A stretch of DNA of 6,528 nucleotides from JAWLFI01 sp041685645 (GCA_041685645.1 JAWLFI010000143.1:1-6528); one strand, 5' to 3'; counted from the stretch's first letter, positions 1 through 6,528 are shown. Notes: generated by a model from the letters alone, not told the origin. Program-made: numbers and translations.

Positions 1-1503
1 TCGGGAATTAAATAAAGGTGAGATCGTCGGTTGAATAAAAGTAAAGTGCCCCGATTTAGGTTCAGCATCTCCCCATGACTCTAAAAAGTGAGGTTCCGGG
101 GCGGCCCATTGGCAAGTGCTAAAAGTTTCATTGGGTAAAATGGTCGTCGAAACGCTTAATTTAACCTCAGAAAGAGCTGTTTTCAACTCCTCTCCTCTCG
201 GATGCGTATGTACCGGATTAGAATGACCAACAATAAAGACTGCATCTATTCGATTGGCAGTCAATTCGTCAATACATTCATTCATATCTGCATCAATAGA
301 TTGACTGGTATTTACAACTCTATCCCATCGAATAGATCTCCCATAATTACCCAGTAAGTGGTTCATATGATTGATGAGCTGCTGCTCAGCTGTATTATTA
401 GAGCCGGAAACGATCAATGAGTTCTTTCCGGATTGACTGGCCTGAATAAGATCCTTTGCTGCTGCTTGAATAGCCTTTTCCGCTTTGTCTGAACTCAAAG
501 TGCCCTGTACAGATACTTGCGCGCCTCCCATGGCAGAGGCCACTTCATTGTGGAGTTTAGCGATAGCCAGTCCCGTCTCTGATGGACGAATAAGAACTCT
601 GCTATCTGCATTGGAACCCGTCAAAGACATAAAGGATTCAAAGGCAATCATCCGAGAAGTATTGGGTGCGTCTACATCTGTAATTCGTCTCTTCTTGCTC
701 CACTGATGAGCAAACTCAACAGGGGAAATCCAACTACCCAGAAAATCTGCACCAAAATTCACAATGACATCCGCCTCGTCAAATTGATATGAAGGAATAG
801 CCTTTTTTCCAAAATCTTTTTCATTGGCTAATAGGATGGCCGAGTGAGAATGGGCATCGTAATTCACCCACCTGGCATTGGGATACTTTTCTTTAAACTT
901 CTGAAAAGCGGCAATCGTCGAAGGGCTATAATTCGATGGAGCAATGAAGCGGATTTGGGAAGATGCACTTAAGCTAGATTTGATTTTCTCATCCAATTTC
1001 GCCCAGTCCATTTTCTCAACCTCGGTGTTATTTTTGATTTTGCCCGGTTGTTTAACCCGAGTAGAATCATATAACTCTAATACAGATGCCTGTGCACGAG
1101 CGCTGGTACCTCCTCTAGTTAAAGGCGACTGTTTATTACCCTCGATTTTGATGGGTCGTCCTTCACGCGTTTTGACTAAAATGGGGACAAAGTCCTTCCC
1201 ATTGACAAAACTAGAGGCGTAAAAATTCGCAACACCAGGCACAATAGCGTCGGGTTTATTGACGTAGGGAATGGCTCTGCGGACAGGAGTCTCGCAGGCA
1301 GCTGCAACAGTAGCAGCACCTAGTCCAAATCCCAGGTACTTGAGAAAATCTCTTCGGTTCGAATGTAAAAGGCCTTCGGAATCGTCCTGGGCCATATCAT
1401 TGGCCACGGGCAGATCAAAAAATTCTTTTTTAGATTTTTCGATGAGCTCCCTGTCACCCGTCAAATCTTTTGTTCCGATCCAAATTTTATCTTTGTTTTC
1501 CAT
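1..1503 (-). CDS. actB: Alternative complex III iron-sulfur/molybdopterin-fold subunit ActB, N-terminal half (partial)
   Basis: The frame is open for 501 codons from the ATG at 1503 to the left edge; ActB proteins are roughly 1000 residues, so about half is present. ActB is the large periplasmic subunit of the menaquinol-oxidising alternative complex III. The leader is the unusual type known from Bacteroidota ActB: about 49 hydrophilic residues with a W-I-G-x-x-D-L stretch and an EFFDLPV segment, then a twin arginine at residues 50-51 (SNRRDFLKYLGFG), a small hydrophobic stretch and Cys70 (VAAACETP). The following IPYV, LVKTREGRPIKIEGN and SPLTRGGTSARAQAS segments match the molybdopterin-oxidoreductase fold. 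The only cysteines seen are 70, 410 and 464. There is thus no N-terminal CxxCxxxC cluster, as expected for ActB, whose Mo-type domain is cofactor-free; its iron-sulfur clusters should lie in the unseen C-terminal half. It starts 33 bases after the actA stop, so the two are probably co-transcribed. A catalytic polysulfide- or formate-type enzyme is less likely. Confidence 0.92.
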   Translation of the reverse strand, partial: MENKDKIWIGTKDLTGDRELIEKSKKEFFDLPVANDMAQDDSEGLLHSNRRDFLKYLGFGLGAATVAAACETPVRRAIPYVNKPDAIVPGVANFYASSFVNGKDFVPILVKTREGRPIKIEGNKQSPLTRGGTSARAQASVLELYDSTRVKQPGKIKNNTEVEKMDWAKLDEKIKSSLSASSQIRFIAPSNYSPSTIAAFQKFKEKYPNARWVNYDAHSHSAILLANEKDFGKKAIPSYQFDEADVIVNFGADFLGSWISPVEFAHQWSKKRRITDVDAPNTSRMIAFESFMSLTGSNADSRVLIRPSETGLAIAKLHNEVASAMGGAQVSVQGTLSSDKAEKAIQAAAKDLIQASQSGKNSLIVSGSNNTAEQQLINHMNHLLGNYGRSIRWDRVVNTSQSIDADMNECIDELTANRIDAVFIVGHSNPVHTHPRGEELKTALSEVKLSVSTTILPNETFSTCQWAAPEPHFLESWGDAEPKSGHFTFIQPTISPLFNSR

Positions 1504-1514
1504 TATGGTTAAAT

Positions 1515-1521
1515 TCCTTCT
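1515..1521 (-). promoter_or_regulatory. Possible ribosome binding site of actB
   Basis: The minus strand reads AGAAGGA here, 11 bases before the actB ATG. The other complete genes in the window show no such purine motif, which is usual in Bacteroidota, so this is a weak but start-supporting site. The spacing is a little long. It favours the ATG at 1503, which also gives the full ActB leader. Confidence 0.35.
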
Positions 1522-1536
1522 GATGAATGAGATGGA

Positions 1537-3000
1537 TTAGTAATGACATTTTTGACATTCCAGACCTCCAATGTCTTCGACGGTCACTTTTTCTCGCTCG
1601 CCATTCTGCAATTCATTGTGATAACGCTCAAATTCTTTATGGTAATAAGGATTATCGTCAAACCCTTTTACTTCTGATTCTCTGTGGCAGTTGATACACC
1701 ATCCCATCGATAGTGGAGCATACTGGGCGAGCACTTCCATTTCTTCGACGGCTCCGTGACACTGTTCACAATCCACTTCTCCCGATGTCACGTGCTGGGC
1801 ATGATTAAAGTAAACGTGATCGGGTAAATTATGAACCCGGATCCACTCAATTGGCCCCGTTACGGACTCTTTCTGCTCATTGGTTAAAGAGGCAACAATT
1901 TCATCCCATTGGTCATCCCTTTCCAATTTCCCCTCTTCATCTATGATATCCAGTTCATTGTCCTTAATGTACTCTTCTTCAATCCACTTTTTATAAACCT
2001 CAGAAAGATCCTCATTGGACATATTCTCATAGCCTTCAATGTAAGTGTCATTTAATGGATCATATCCAATTGAAGCAAAGATTTTCGTGAGCTCCTGAGT
2101 TCCGTATTCAGACCCCTTCTTAATTGCTCTATGGCAATTCATACATGTATTGGCTGCTGGAATTACAGAATGCTTACTTCTCCTTGCCCCGTCGTGGCAA
2201 TACTGGCAATCAATTTTATGAAGGCCGGCGTGAAGTTCGTGAGAAAACTTAATGGGTTGTTGAGGTGAATACCCCTGTTGACGGCCGAGGTTAATAGCGT
2301 TATTTACAGTGGTGTAACCACCGACAACGACTAATACAAAAACGAGCAATCCAATGACTGACTTTGAAGTTAGCACTTGCCAAATGCTCTTTTGATCAGG
2401 AACTGTTCCCGTTGCTTTTGCTTGTGCAATCGCATTCAATACTGAAACGATGCGAGCTAATACATATGAGAGGACAAGTAAAATCAAAGCCAAAGTAATA
2501 AACAAGAAAGTATTGGATGACTCTTCTTCTCCTTCTGAATCAGCAGCCGCCAGCTCATCACCCGCAGTTTTGGGTGGATAGGTGCCTTCATTAACTCCCT
2601 GAATATAGCCGAGAATATTGTCGATTTCCTGATCTGTTAAATTCAGGAAGTTATTCATCACAGTAGGCTTCCAATCATCCCAAAGTTCGTTGGCTCTTGG
2701 GTGTCCCTCTGCAATCATTTTTTGGGAGTTGCGAATCCAGGAATACAAATCCTCCTTGGGATAATCAGACCAGCGCTCCTGGGTTCCCCCCAGAGCAGGA
2801 CCAGTCAAATCATCCTTCATGTTTTTATTATGACAGGATGCACACTGAGACCTGAAAAGCGCTTTCCCTTCGTCTAGATTCACTTCTGCAGAGCCTTCCG
2901 AAGCAGCGCCATCTTCCTGACCATACAAGCTGAAGCCTGACAAAGTCAAAAAGAACATGAATCCCAGTATCGATAAAAGTTTACAATTCATATGTGCCAT
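1537..3000 (-). CDS. actA: Alternative complex III cytochrome subunit ActA, fused monohaem + pentahaem form (six CxxCH)
   Basis: The 487-residue product has six haem c sites: CASCH (53-57), CQYCH (265-269), CMNCH (286-290), CEQCH (411-415), CINCH (435-439) and CQKCH (482-486, one residue before the end). A signal peptide or anchor spans about residues 8-26, with possible cleavage near SLYG/QE. Residues about 40-137 form a class I cytochrome c domain with Met115 (PTVMNNF) as likely distal ligand. Two membrane helices follow (about 164-187 and 214-233). The loop between them holds R183, K195, K204 and K213, suggesting it is cytoplasmic and that both haem domains face the periplasm. The rest is the ActA pentahaem domain, including the typical EWIRVHNLPDHVYFNHAQHV and PLSMGWCINCHRE segments; an acidic stretch of about 95 residues separates haems 3 and 4. 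ActA relays electrons within the quinol-oxidising complex. It is the first act gene, 33 bases before actB. Met4 is an alternative start. Confidence 0.93.
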   Translation of the reverse strand: MAHMNCKLLSILGFMFFLTLSGFSLYGQEDGAASEGSAEVNLDEGKALFRSQCASCHNKNMKDDLTGPALGGTQERWSDYPKEDLYSWIRNSQKMIAEGHPRANELWDDWKPTVMNNFLNLTDQEIDNILGYIQGVNEGTYPPKTAGDELAAADSEGEEESSNTFLFITLALILLVLSYVLARIVSVLNAIAQAKATGTVPDQKSIWQVLTSKSVIGLLVFVLVVVGGYTTVNNAINLGRQQGYSPQQPIKFSHELHAGLHKIDCQYCHDGARRSKHSVIPAANTCMNCHRAIKKGSEYGTQELTKIFASIGYDPLNDTYIEGYENMSNEDLSEVYKKWIEEEYIKDNELDIIDEEGKLERDDQWDEIVASLTNEQKESVTGPIEWIRVHNLPDHVYFNHAQHVTSGEVDCEQCHGAVEEMEVLAQYAPLSMGWCINCHRESEVKGFDDNPYYHKEFERYHNELQNGEREKVTVEDIGGLECQKCHY

Positions 3001-3053
3001 TTCTATGTAGAACAGTCAATATTTCGTTACGCATCAGGCGATATTTCATAACT

Positions 3054-3084
3054 CAAAAATAGAACCCTTTCCCTCTTTAACCAA
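3054..3084 (-). promoter_or_regulatory. Bacteroidota-type promoter of the act operon
   Basis: On the minus strand there is TTG (3084-3082), then 20 bases, then TATTTTTG (3061-3054). This fits the Bacteroidota consensus of TTG, a spacer of about 20 bases, and TAnnTTTG with no mismatch. Transcription would start near 3047, giving a leader of about 45 bases before the actA ATG. It lies in the 146-base gap after thyA, so it would give the respiratory operon its own transcription. Found by eye; no start site is known. Confidence 0.55.
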
Positions 3085-3146
3085 TAATGATTAGACAATC
3101 GGATTTATTTAGAAACGTTTTAAATAGGGAGACAAAACAATTTTCA

Positions 3147-3941
3147 TTATACGGCCACTTTTGCTTTAATTGGAGGATGGGGATTATAATTCTCTAAACT
3201 GAAATCCTCGTAGTTGAACTCATTGATATTCTTTATCTTAGGATTTATTTTCATCTGTGGAAGAGGTCGAGGATCACGAGAAAGTTGTTCCTTCGCCTGT
3301 TCAAAATGATTGTTATACAAGTGCAAATCGCCAAAAGTATGAACAAATTCACCACATTCCAGATCGCACACCTGCGCTATCATCATAGTAAGTAAAGAAT
3401 AGGAAGCGATATTAAAAGGAACACCCAAAAAAACGTCTGCCGATCGCTGATACAATTGGCACGACAACTTGTTGTCCGCAACGTAAAACTGAAAGAGTGC
3501 ATGACAGGGATTGAGTTGCATTTCGTCCAATTCTGCCACATTCCAGGCACTGACGAGAATCCTTCGGGAATCGGGATTGTACTGCAAAGCATCAATCGCT
3601 TGCTGAATTTGATCAATTCCAGTATCGCTTGCATCCGGCCAACTCCTCCACTGGCGACCGTAAATGGGCCCCAAGCTCCCATCTTCCCTGGCCCACTCAT
3701 TCCAGATGCTCACATTGTGCTCCTGTAGGTATTTCACATTAGTATCACCTTTCAAGAACCATAGCAATTCATAAATAATGGATTTGAGATGGACTTTTTT
3801 TGTCGTTAAAAGAGGAAAGCCTTTTTCTAAATCAAAACGAACCTGGCGGCCAAAAACAGAGCGAGTGCCCACTCCGGTGCGGTCTTCTTTGTCTACCCCG
3901 TTCTGAATAATATCGCGCATCAAACCCAAATAAGTCTCCAT
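3147..3941 (-). CDS. thyA: Thymidylate synthase ThyA
   Basis: This cytosolic enzyme converts dUMP and 5,10-methylene-tetrahydrofolate to dTMP and dihydrofolate, the de novo source of thymine for DNA. The 264-residue length equals that of E. coli ThyA, and the key residues keep the E. coli numbering: Arg21 (DRTGVGT), Glu58 and Trp61 in YELLWF, Arg126-Arg127 binding phosphate from the partner subunit, nucleophile Cys146 in LNPCHALFQFYV, Ser167 (QRSADVFLG), Asn177 (PFNIAS), and His207 and Tyr209 (DLHLYNNH). The C-terminal segment ends in Val264, which closes over the active site in this family. Nothing is truncated or missing, so it should be a functional homodimeric enzyme. The ATG at 3941 has no Shine-Dalgarno sequence but aligns with the family N-terminus. 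It is separated from smc by 337 bases and from actA by 146, each gap with a candidate promoter, so it is probably transcribed on its own. A folate-pathway partner (folA) is not seen beside it. Confidence 0.98.
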   Translation of the reverse strand: METYLGLMRDIIQNGVDKEDRTGVGTRSVFGRQVRFDLEKGFPLLTTKKVHLKSIIYELLWFLKGDTNVKYLQEHNVSIWNEWAREDGSLGPIYGRQWRSWPDASDTGIDQIQQAIDALQYNPDSRRILVSAWNVAELDEMQLNPCHALFQFYVADNKLSCQLYQRSADVFLGVPFNIASYSLLTMMIAQVCDLECGEFVHTFGDLHLYNNHFEQAKEQLSRDPRPLPQMKINPKIKNINEFNYEDFSLENYNPHPPIKAKVAV

Positions 3942-3974
3942 ATTGGCAAATCAGATTTCGTATTAAAATCAATG

Positions 3975-3982
3975 CAAATATA
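3975..3982 (-). promoter_or_regulatory. Candidate -7 box of the thyA promoter
   Basis: The minus strand reads TATATTTG, a full match to the Bacteroidota TAnnTTTG -7 motif, about 33 bases before the thyA ATG; this predicts a short leader of some 27 bases. The -33 element is weak: the best placed triplet is TTT at 4004-4002, 19 bases upstream, instead of TTG. The spacer is almost entirely filled by an inverted repeat. Confidence 0.42.
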
Positions 3983-4002
3983 ACAATATTTTCATATTGT
4001 TA
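3981..4002. repeat. Perfect 9-bp inverted repeat overlapping the thyA -7 box
   Basis: TAACAATAT (3981-3989) and ATATTGTTA (3994-4002) are exact reverse complements around four bases (TTTC on plus, GAAA on minus). The repeat covers the promoter spacer and the first two bases of the -7 box. That position suits an operator for a dimeric repressor. It is too AT-rich and wrongly placed for a terminator, and chance is possible in such AT-rich DNA. Confidence 0.45.
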
Positions 4003-4125
4003 AATTTTATATAGGAGTTTCTTTTATCGACTGTACCTCCCTTTATTTTCTCCTTATTTCAGACCTCTCACTTCACAATTTACTAATGATTCAGGTCTGT
4101 TGAATCTCCCAGATACCTGTCTTTT

Positions 4126-4263
4126 GCGATAGGGATAGTAGGTGCGCACCACCTGCGGGCAGGCCTTGAGGGTAGGCGGTGGTGTGGCCCGTCAGGGCCG
4201 AGCACTGCGAAGCACCGCATAGCCCGCCGTGCGGATCCCATAAGATCCGCGCGGATCGCCCTA
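4126..4263. repeat. GC-rich multi-palindromic intergenic element (possible dispersed repeat or structured RNA)
   Basis: A sharply bounded block with about 68% GC by hand count sits in AT-rich intergenic DNA. It contains nested or adjacent self-complementary parts: GGTGCGCACC (4141-4150); CCTGC/GCAGG (4152-4156, 4159-4163); GGCCC-GTCA-GGGCC (4186-4199); TGC-GAA-GCA (4206-4214); and GCGGATC (4231-4237) with GATCCGC (4244-4250), followed by a second GCGGATC (4251-4257) that makes a 14-bp perfect palindrome at 4244-4257. CACCACC (4147-4153) also pairs with GGTGGTG (4178-4184), a stem extendable by a G-T and a C-G pair. Ends TAGGG (4130-4134) and CCCTA (4259-4263) are complementary. A direct repeat GATAG-G-GATAG opens the block (4128-4138). 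It resembles multicopy intergenic palindromic elements of Bacteroidota, but copy number cannot be seen here. Orientation is unknown. Confidence 0.5.
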
Positions 4264-4293
4264 AAAAAAAATAAATAATTATCTGGAAGATAA
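4263..4293 (-). terminator. Weak possible terminator at the end of smc
   Basis: On the minus strand TTATCT-TCC-AGATAA (4293-4279) forms a perfect 6-bp hairpin that includes the smc stop codon. It is followed directly by a 16-base T-rich tract (4278-4263) ending in nine T. The geometry is that of an intrinsic terminator, but the stem has only one G-C pair and would be weak; the GC-rich element just beyond may matter as much. Confidence 0.33.
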
Positions 4294-6528
4294 GGTGTCC
4301 ATAACCGATTGATGTTCCAATTTCCGGAAATCGACGGGACTCAGGCCTGAGACCCCGGGCTCATTCATATATACGCCATAAATGATGTCGACGGCAGCCA
4401 TGGTGGACTTATTATGGGTGACGATCACAAACTGCGACTGTTCAGAGAATCGGTGGATAATCCGATTGAATTTCTCAACATTTGCATCATCCAGTGGGGC
4501 ATCCACCTCGTCAAACACGCAAAATGGCGCGGGTTTCAAGAGATACAGGGCGAATAATAATGCGGTGGCGGTCAATGTTTTCTCTCCTCCCGAAAGCTGA
4601 GAAAGGCTCAGGGGGCGCTTGCCTTTGGGTTTGGCAATAATTTCAATAGAGGACTCAAGGGGATTTTCCGGGTCTAAAAGAATGAGGTCGGCTGTATCAC
4701 TTTCGGTAAAAAGGGTTCGAAAAACGTCGATAAAATTACTCCGAATTTGGTCAAATGCGGCCATAAACTGCCGGGTAGCAGTGGATTCAATTTCATCGAT
4801 TGTTGTGATCAACTTCTTCTGAGCCTGAAGGATATCCTGTTTCTGGCCGTCCATGAGATCATGCCGCTCTTTCATTTCGTTATAGGCCTCAACTGCCATG
4901 GGGTTGACATCGCCAAAACCCTGCAGTTTTGTCTTTATTGTCTGAATTTCCCGATCCAAAATTTTGAGATCCCAATCCTGAGAGGGCGCCTGATTGACGA
5001 CCTGATTGAGAGAAATATTAAACTCCACATTCAAGCGCTCTGAAATACCGTGCAACTTCATTTGTACTTCACTGCGCTTTTCCTTGAGGCTATAGAGTAA
5101 CTCTTGTTTTTGCCTTTGCAAATTATTAAGGTCGCGCACTTTCGTCTCTAAGTCTGCAATAAAATTTCGGGCCTGAAAATACCTGGATTCGATATCGCTT
5201 AGAGACTCGCTTTGTTTGTCCTTTTTCTGATAGAGCTGACTCAGGCGATTCTGGTCTGATTCCTGAAGCTGGATGTTCTGATTTCTCTCTTTTTGAAGAT
5301 CTTCAAGCTCCTGTTGGTTCTCGGAAAGTTGCCGTTGCAGCTCGGAAAATCTACTTTCTTTATAGCTTTTTTCTTTGTTGATTTGTTCGACCAAGTTTTC
5401 CTGTCGAATGAGTTGAATTTGCGCCTCATTGAGTTGTTCTGAGAGATCGGAGAAGGTTTTGGCATGTTCCTGATAGGTGGCATCTGCGGATTCTACCTTT
5501 TCCTGCAGGACTTTTCCTTTCTCCAAAAATTCCCGGAGTAAACTTTGAATCTTTTCGTCTTGCTTTTCCAAGCTATTTTGCTCAGTCGAGAGTTCTTTTT
5601 TCTCCTCTTCCAATTGATGGAGGGTATCGGAAATATTTTCCAGCTTAAAATTAGCTTTTTGGTGATTTTGCTGAGACTGCGTCCATTTTTCATGCAACTC
5701 ACGTGCTAATTGATCATTCTTTTGCTCTTTCAGTAGACGAATTTGGCGTTCAATTTCGGACTGTTTGATTTTGAATTCATCCAGTTGATCAGCTGTCTTC
5801 TTGATTTGCTTTTCCAGTTTATCCAGATTTTTCTTTCGCCCCAATCGCTTACCTTCAAAAAGATTGGAAGATCCACCTGAAATAGTGTGTTTGTGGTATA
5901 TTATACTACCATCAATCAGTATAAAGGTAGCATTGGGGTATTTCTGGGAAAGATCGCGTGCGGTATCTTCATTTTCCACAAAATGAACATCGTGCAATAG
6001 GTCGCTGATGAGTGCATTAAATTTGGGGTCCATTTCTACTACCTCGAGTGCGGCAGTAGCCCGGGGAATATCAGCTGTGGTCTTCTCCTCTCCTGCTGAC
6101 CACTGATTGACCATAAAATTGGCCTTACCCTTTTGGGACTCCCTGAGCAGGCGAATACCGGCTACGGCATCTTCCGGACTATTGACGACAAAGAAACTCA
6201 AATAGGATTCGAGGAAATTCTCCAAAGCTGCGCGATAAGGAGATTTACAGAGTAGAATATCGGAGAATAGAGCGGCTTGTTTATTCCATCGGTTGGATTT
6301 CGTCAGAAATTTGGCTGATTCGGGGAAGCCCTCAAGTTTGTCCACCAGACTTTTGAGTAATTTATACTCGTTCTCCTCGGCATCGAAACGGCGCTGGATG
6401 GTATGCAGTTGTTCATCAGTCTTCTTCTTTTCGACTTCTAATTCCTCCAGATACTGTTGTCGTTCTTGCTCAGTTTTTTCGTATTGGCGGCGTTCATTGT
6501 CGATTTGCACTAACCGCTTCTCAGCATC
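4279..6528 (-). CDS. smc: Chromosome segregation ATPase SMC, C-terminal part (partial)
   Basis: The frame is open from the right edge to the TAA at 4281-4279, giving 749 residues; a bacterial SMC is about 1150-1200, so the N-terminal Walker A head and most of the first coiled coil are outside. SMC dimers, with kleisin ScpA and ScpB, compact and segregate the nucleoid. Numbering from the edge: end of the first coiled coil (about 1-65); hinge (about 66-217, including AALENFLESYLSFFVV and FILIDGSIIY, closing with SGGSSNLFEG); second coiled coil (about 225-575, rich in Gln, Glu and Lys, with a family-like GFGDVNPMAVEAY near 537-549); and C-terminal head with signature LSGGEKT (645-651), Walker B CVFDEVDAPLDD (670-681) and switch His in VTHNK (704-708). 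The ATPase residues visible are intact. Length and hinge favour SMC over RecN or SbcC. A GTG at 6510 lies inside the coiled coil and is not the start, since the frame continues upstream. Confidence 0.97.
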   Translation of the reverse strand, partial: DAEKRLVQIDNERRQYEKTEQERQQYLEELEVEKKKTDEQLHTIQRRFDAEENEYKLLKSLVDKLEGFPESAKFLTKSNRWNKQAALFSDILLCKSPYRAALENFLESYLSFFVVNSPEDAVAGIRLLRESQKGKANFMVNQWSAGEEKTTADIPRATAALEVVEMDPKFNALISDLLHDVHFVENEDTARDLSQKYPNATFILIDGSIIYHKHTISGGSSNLFEGKRLGRKKNLDKLEKQIKKTADQLDEFKIKQSEIERQIRLLKEQKNDQLARELHEKWTQSQQNHQKANFKLENISDTLHQLEEEKKELSTEQNSLEKQDEKIQSLLREFLEKGKVLQEKVESADATYQEHAKTFSDLSEQLNEAQIQLIRQENLVEQINKEKSYKESRFSELQRQLSENQQELEDLQKERNQNIQLQESDQNRLSQLYQKKDKQSESLSDIESRYFQARNFIADLETKVRDLNNLQRQKQELLYSLKEKRSEVQMKLHGISERLNVEFNISLNQVVNQAPSQDWDLKILDREIQTIKTKLQGFGDVNPMAVEAYNEMKERHDLMDGQKQDILQAQKKLITTIDEIESTATRQFMAAFDQIRSNFIDVFRTLFTESDTADLILLDPENPLESSIEIIAKPKGKRPLSLSQLSGGEKTLTATALLFALYLLKPAPFCVFDEVDAPLDDANVEKFNRIIHRFSEQSQFVIVTHNKSTMAAVDIIYGVYMNEPGVSGLSPVDFRKLEHQSVMDTLSSR

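Larger units (their letters stand above)
3942..4278. other. Gene-free gap between smc and thyA
   Basis: No convincing gene, tRNA or rRNA is seen in these 337 bases. From right to left the gap holds an A/T tract (4263-4278), a GC-rich palindromic block (4126-4263), an AT-rich stretch (about 4003-4125) and the thyA promoter region. The AT-rich stretch has two small inverted repeats: GATTCA (4088-4093) with TGAATC (4101-4106), and CAGACCT (4060-4066) with AGGTCTG (4093-4099). They overlap, so they would be alternative hairpins. Neither is followed by a T run, and no function is assigned. Confidence 0.7.

Noticed and set aside
1..1503. A catalytic molybdenum oxidoreductase (formate, polysulfide or nitrate type)
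   Set aside because: The N-terminal CxxCxxxC cluster is absent, and an ActA-type multihaem gene lies directly upstream, which points to ActB.
485..1540. Plus-strand open frames of 70-90 codons opposite actB
   Set aside because: They lie antisense to a clearly recognisable protein, show no family features and no promoter or ribosome-binding context.
3105..3130. AT-rich imperfect palindrome around AAACGTTT after thyA as a terminator
   Set aside because: The stem is short, mismatched and almost without G-C pairs, and no T run follows it.
3383..3728. Open frames on both strands inside thyA
   Set aside because: They overlap the catalytic core of an intact ThyA in other frames; their sequences have no recognisable features.
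4126..4263. GC-rich element as a standard intrinsic terminator for smc or a minus-strand gene
   Set aside because: On the minus strand the T run precedes the hairpins, and on the plus strand the hairpins are followed by A, not T.
4126..4263. CRISPR array, tRNA or known riboswitch in the smc-thyA gap
   Set aside because: There are no regularly spaced direct repeats, no cloverleaf with a T-loop motif, and the block lies after smc and far from the thyA start without an expression platform I can recognise.
4382..5986. Several short open frames on either strand inside smc
   Set aside because: They are shadows of the long coiled-coil coding sequence, which is rich in Gln, Glu and Lys codons.
6508..6510. 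GTG as a start codon for a short SMC-like protein
   Set aside because: The frame continues upstream to the window edge with coiled-coil residues, and the hinge-plus-C-head layout needs an N-terminal head; this is an edge-truncated SMC.

Overview
The window looks like chromosomal DNA of a free-living aerobic member of the Bacteroidota, perhaps Saprospiria or Cytophagia-like; the class is only a guess. Three things point there. First, an alternative complex III (act) operon begins here, and its ActB homologue carries the long Tat-like leader known from that phylum. Second, start codons mostly lack Shine-Dalgarno sequences. Third, two upstream regions contain the TAnnTTTG -7 box of Bacteroidota promoters. 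All genes lie on the minus strand and so read from high to low coordinates.

Layout in reading order: (1) 6528-4279, the C-terminal part of the chromosome-condensation ATPase SMC (hinge, second coiled coil, C-terminal ATPase head); its N-terminus lies beyond the right edge. (2) 4278-3942, a 337-base gene-free gap. It holds a T-rich tract just after the smc stop, a GC-rich (about 68%), heavily palindromic block of about 138 bases, then AT-rich DNA ending in a probable thyA promoter with a perfect inverted repeat. (3) 3941-3147, a complete thymidylate synthase gene, thyA. (4) 3146-3001, an intergenic region with a good Bacteroidota promoter. (5) 3000-1537, actA, a membrane-anchored cytochrome with six CxxCH haem sites: an N-terminal monohaem domain joined to a pentahaem domain. 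(6) 1503-1, the N-terminal half of actB, which runs off the left edge.

actA and actB together start a respiratory operon. Alternative complex III oxidises menaquinol and passes electrons through its multihaem and iron-sulfur subunits to a terminal oxidase; the remaining subunits would be expected to the left of this window. smc and thyA are housekeeping genes (chromosome segregation, dTMP synthesis) with no evident functional link to the act operon.

No defence system, mobile-element gene, tRNA, rRNA or CRISPR array is visible. The least explained part is the structured GC-rich block between smc and thyA, which looks like an intergenic repeat or a structured RNA. The fused six-haem ActA is the most notable protein architecture.
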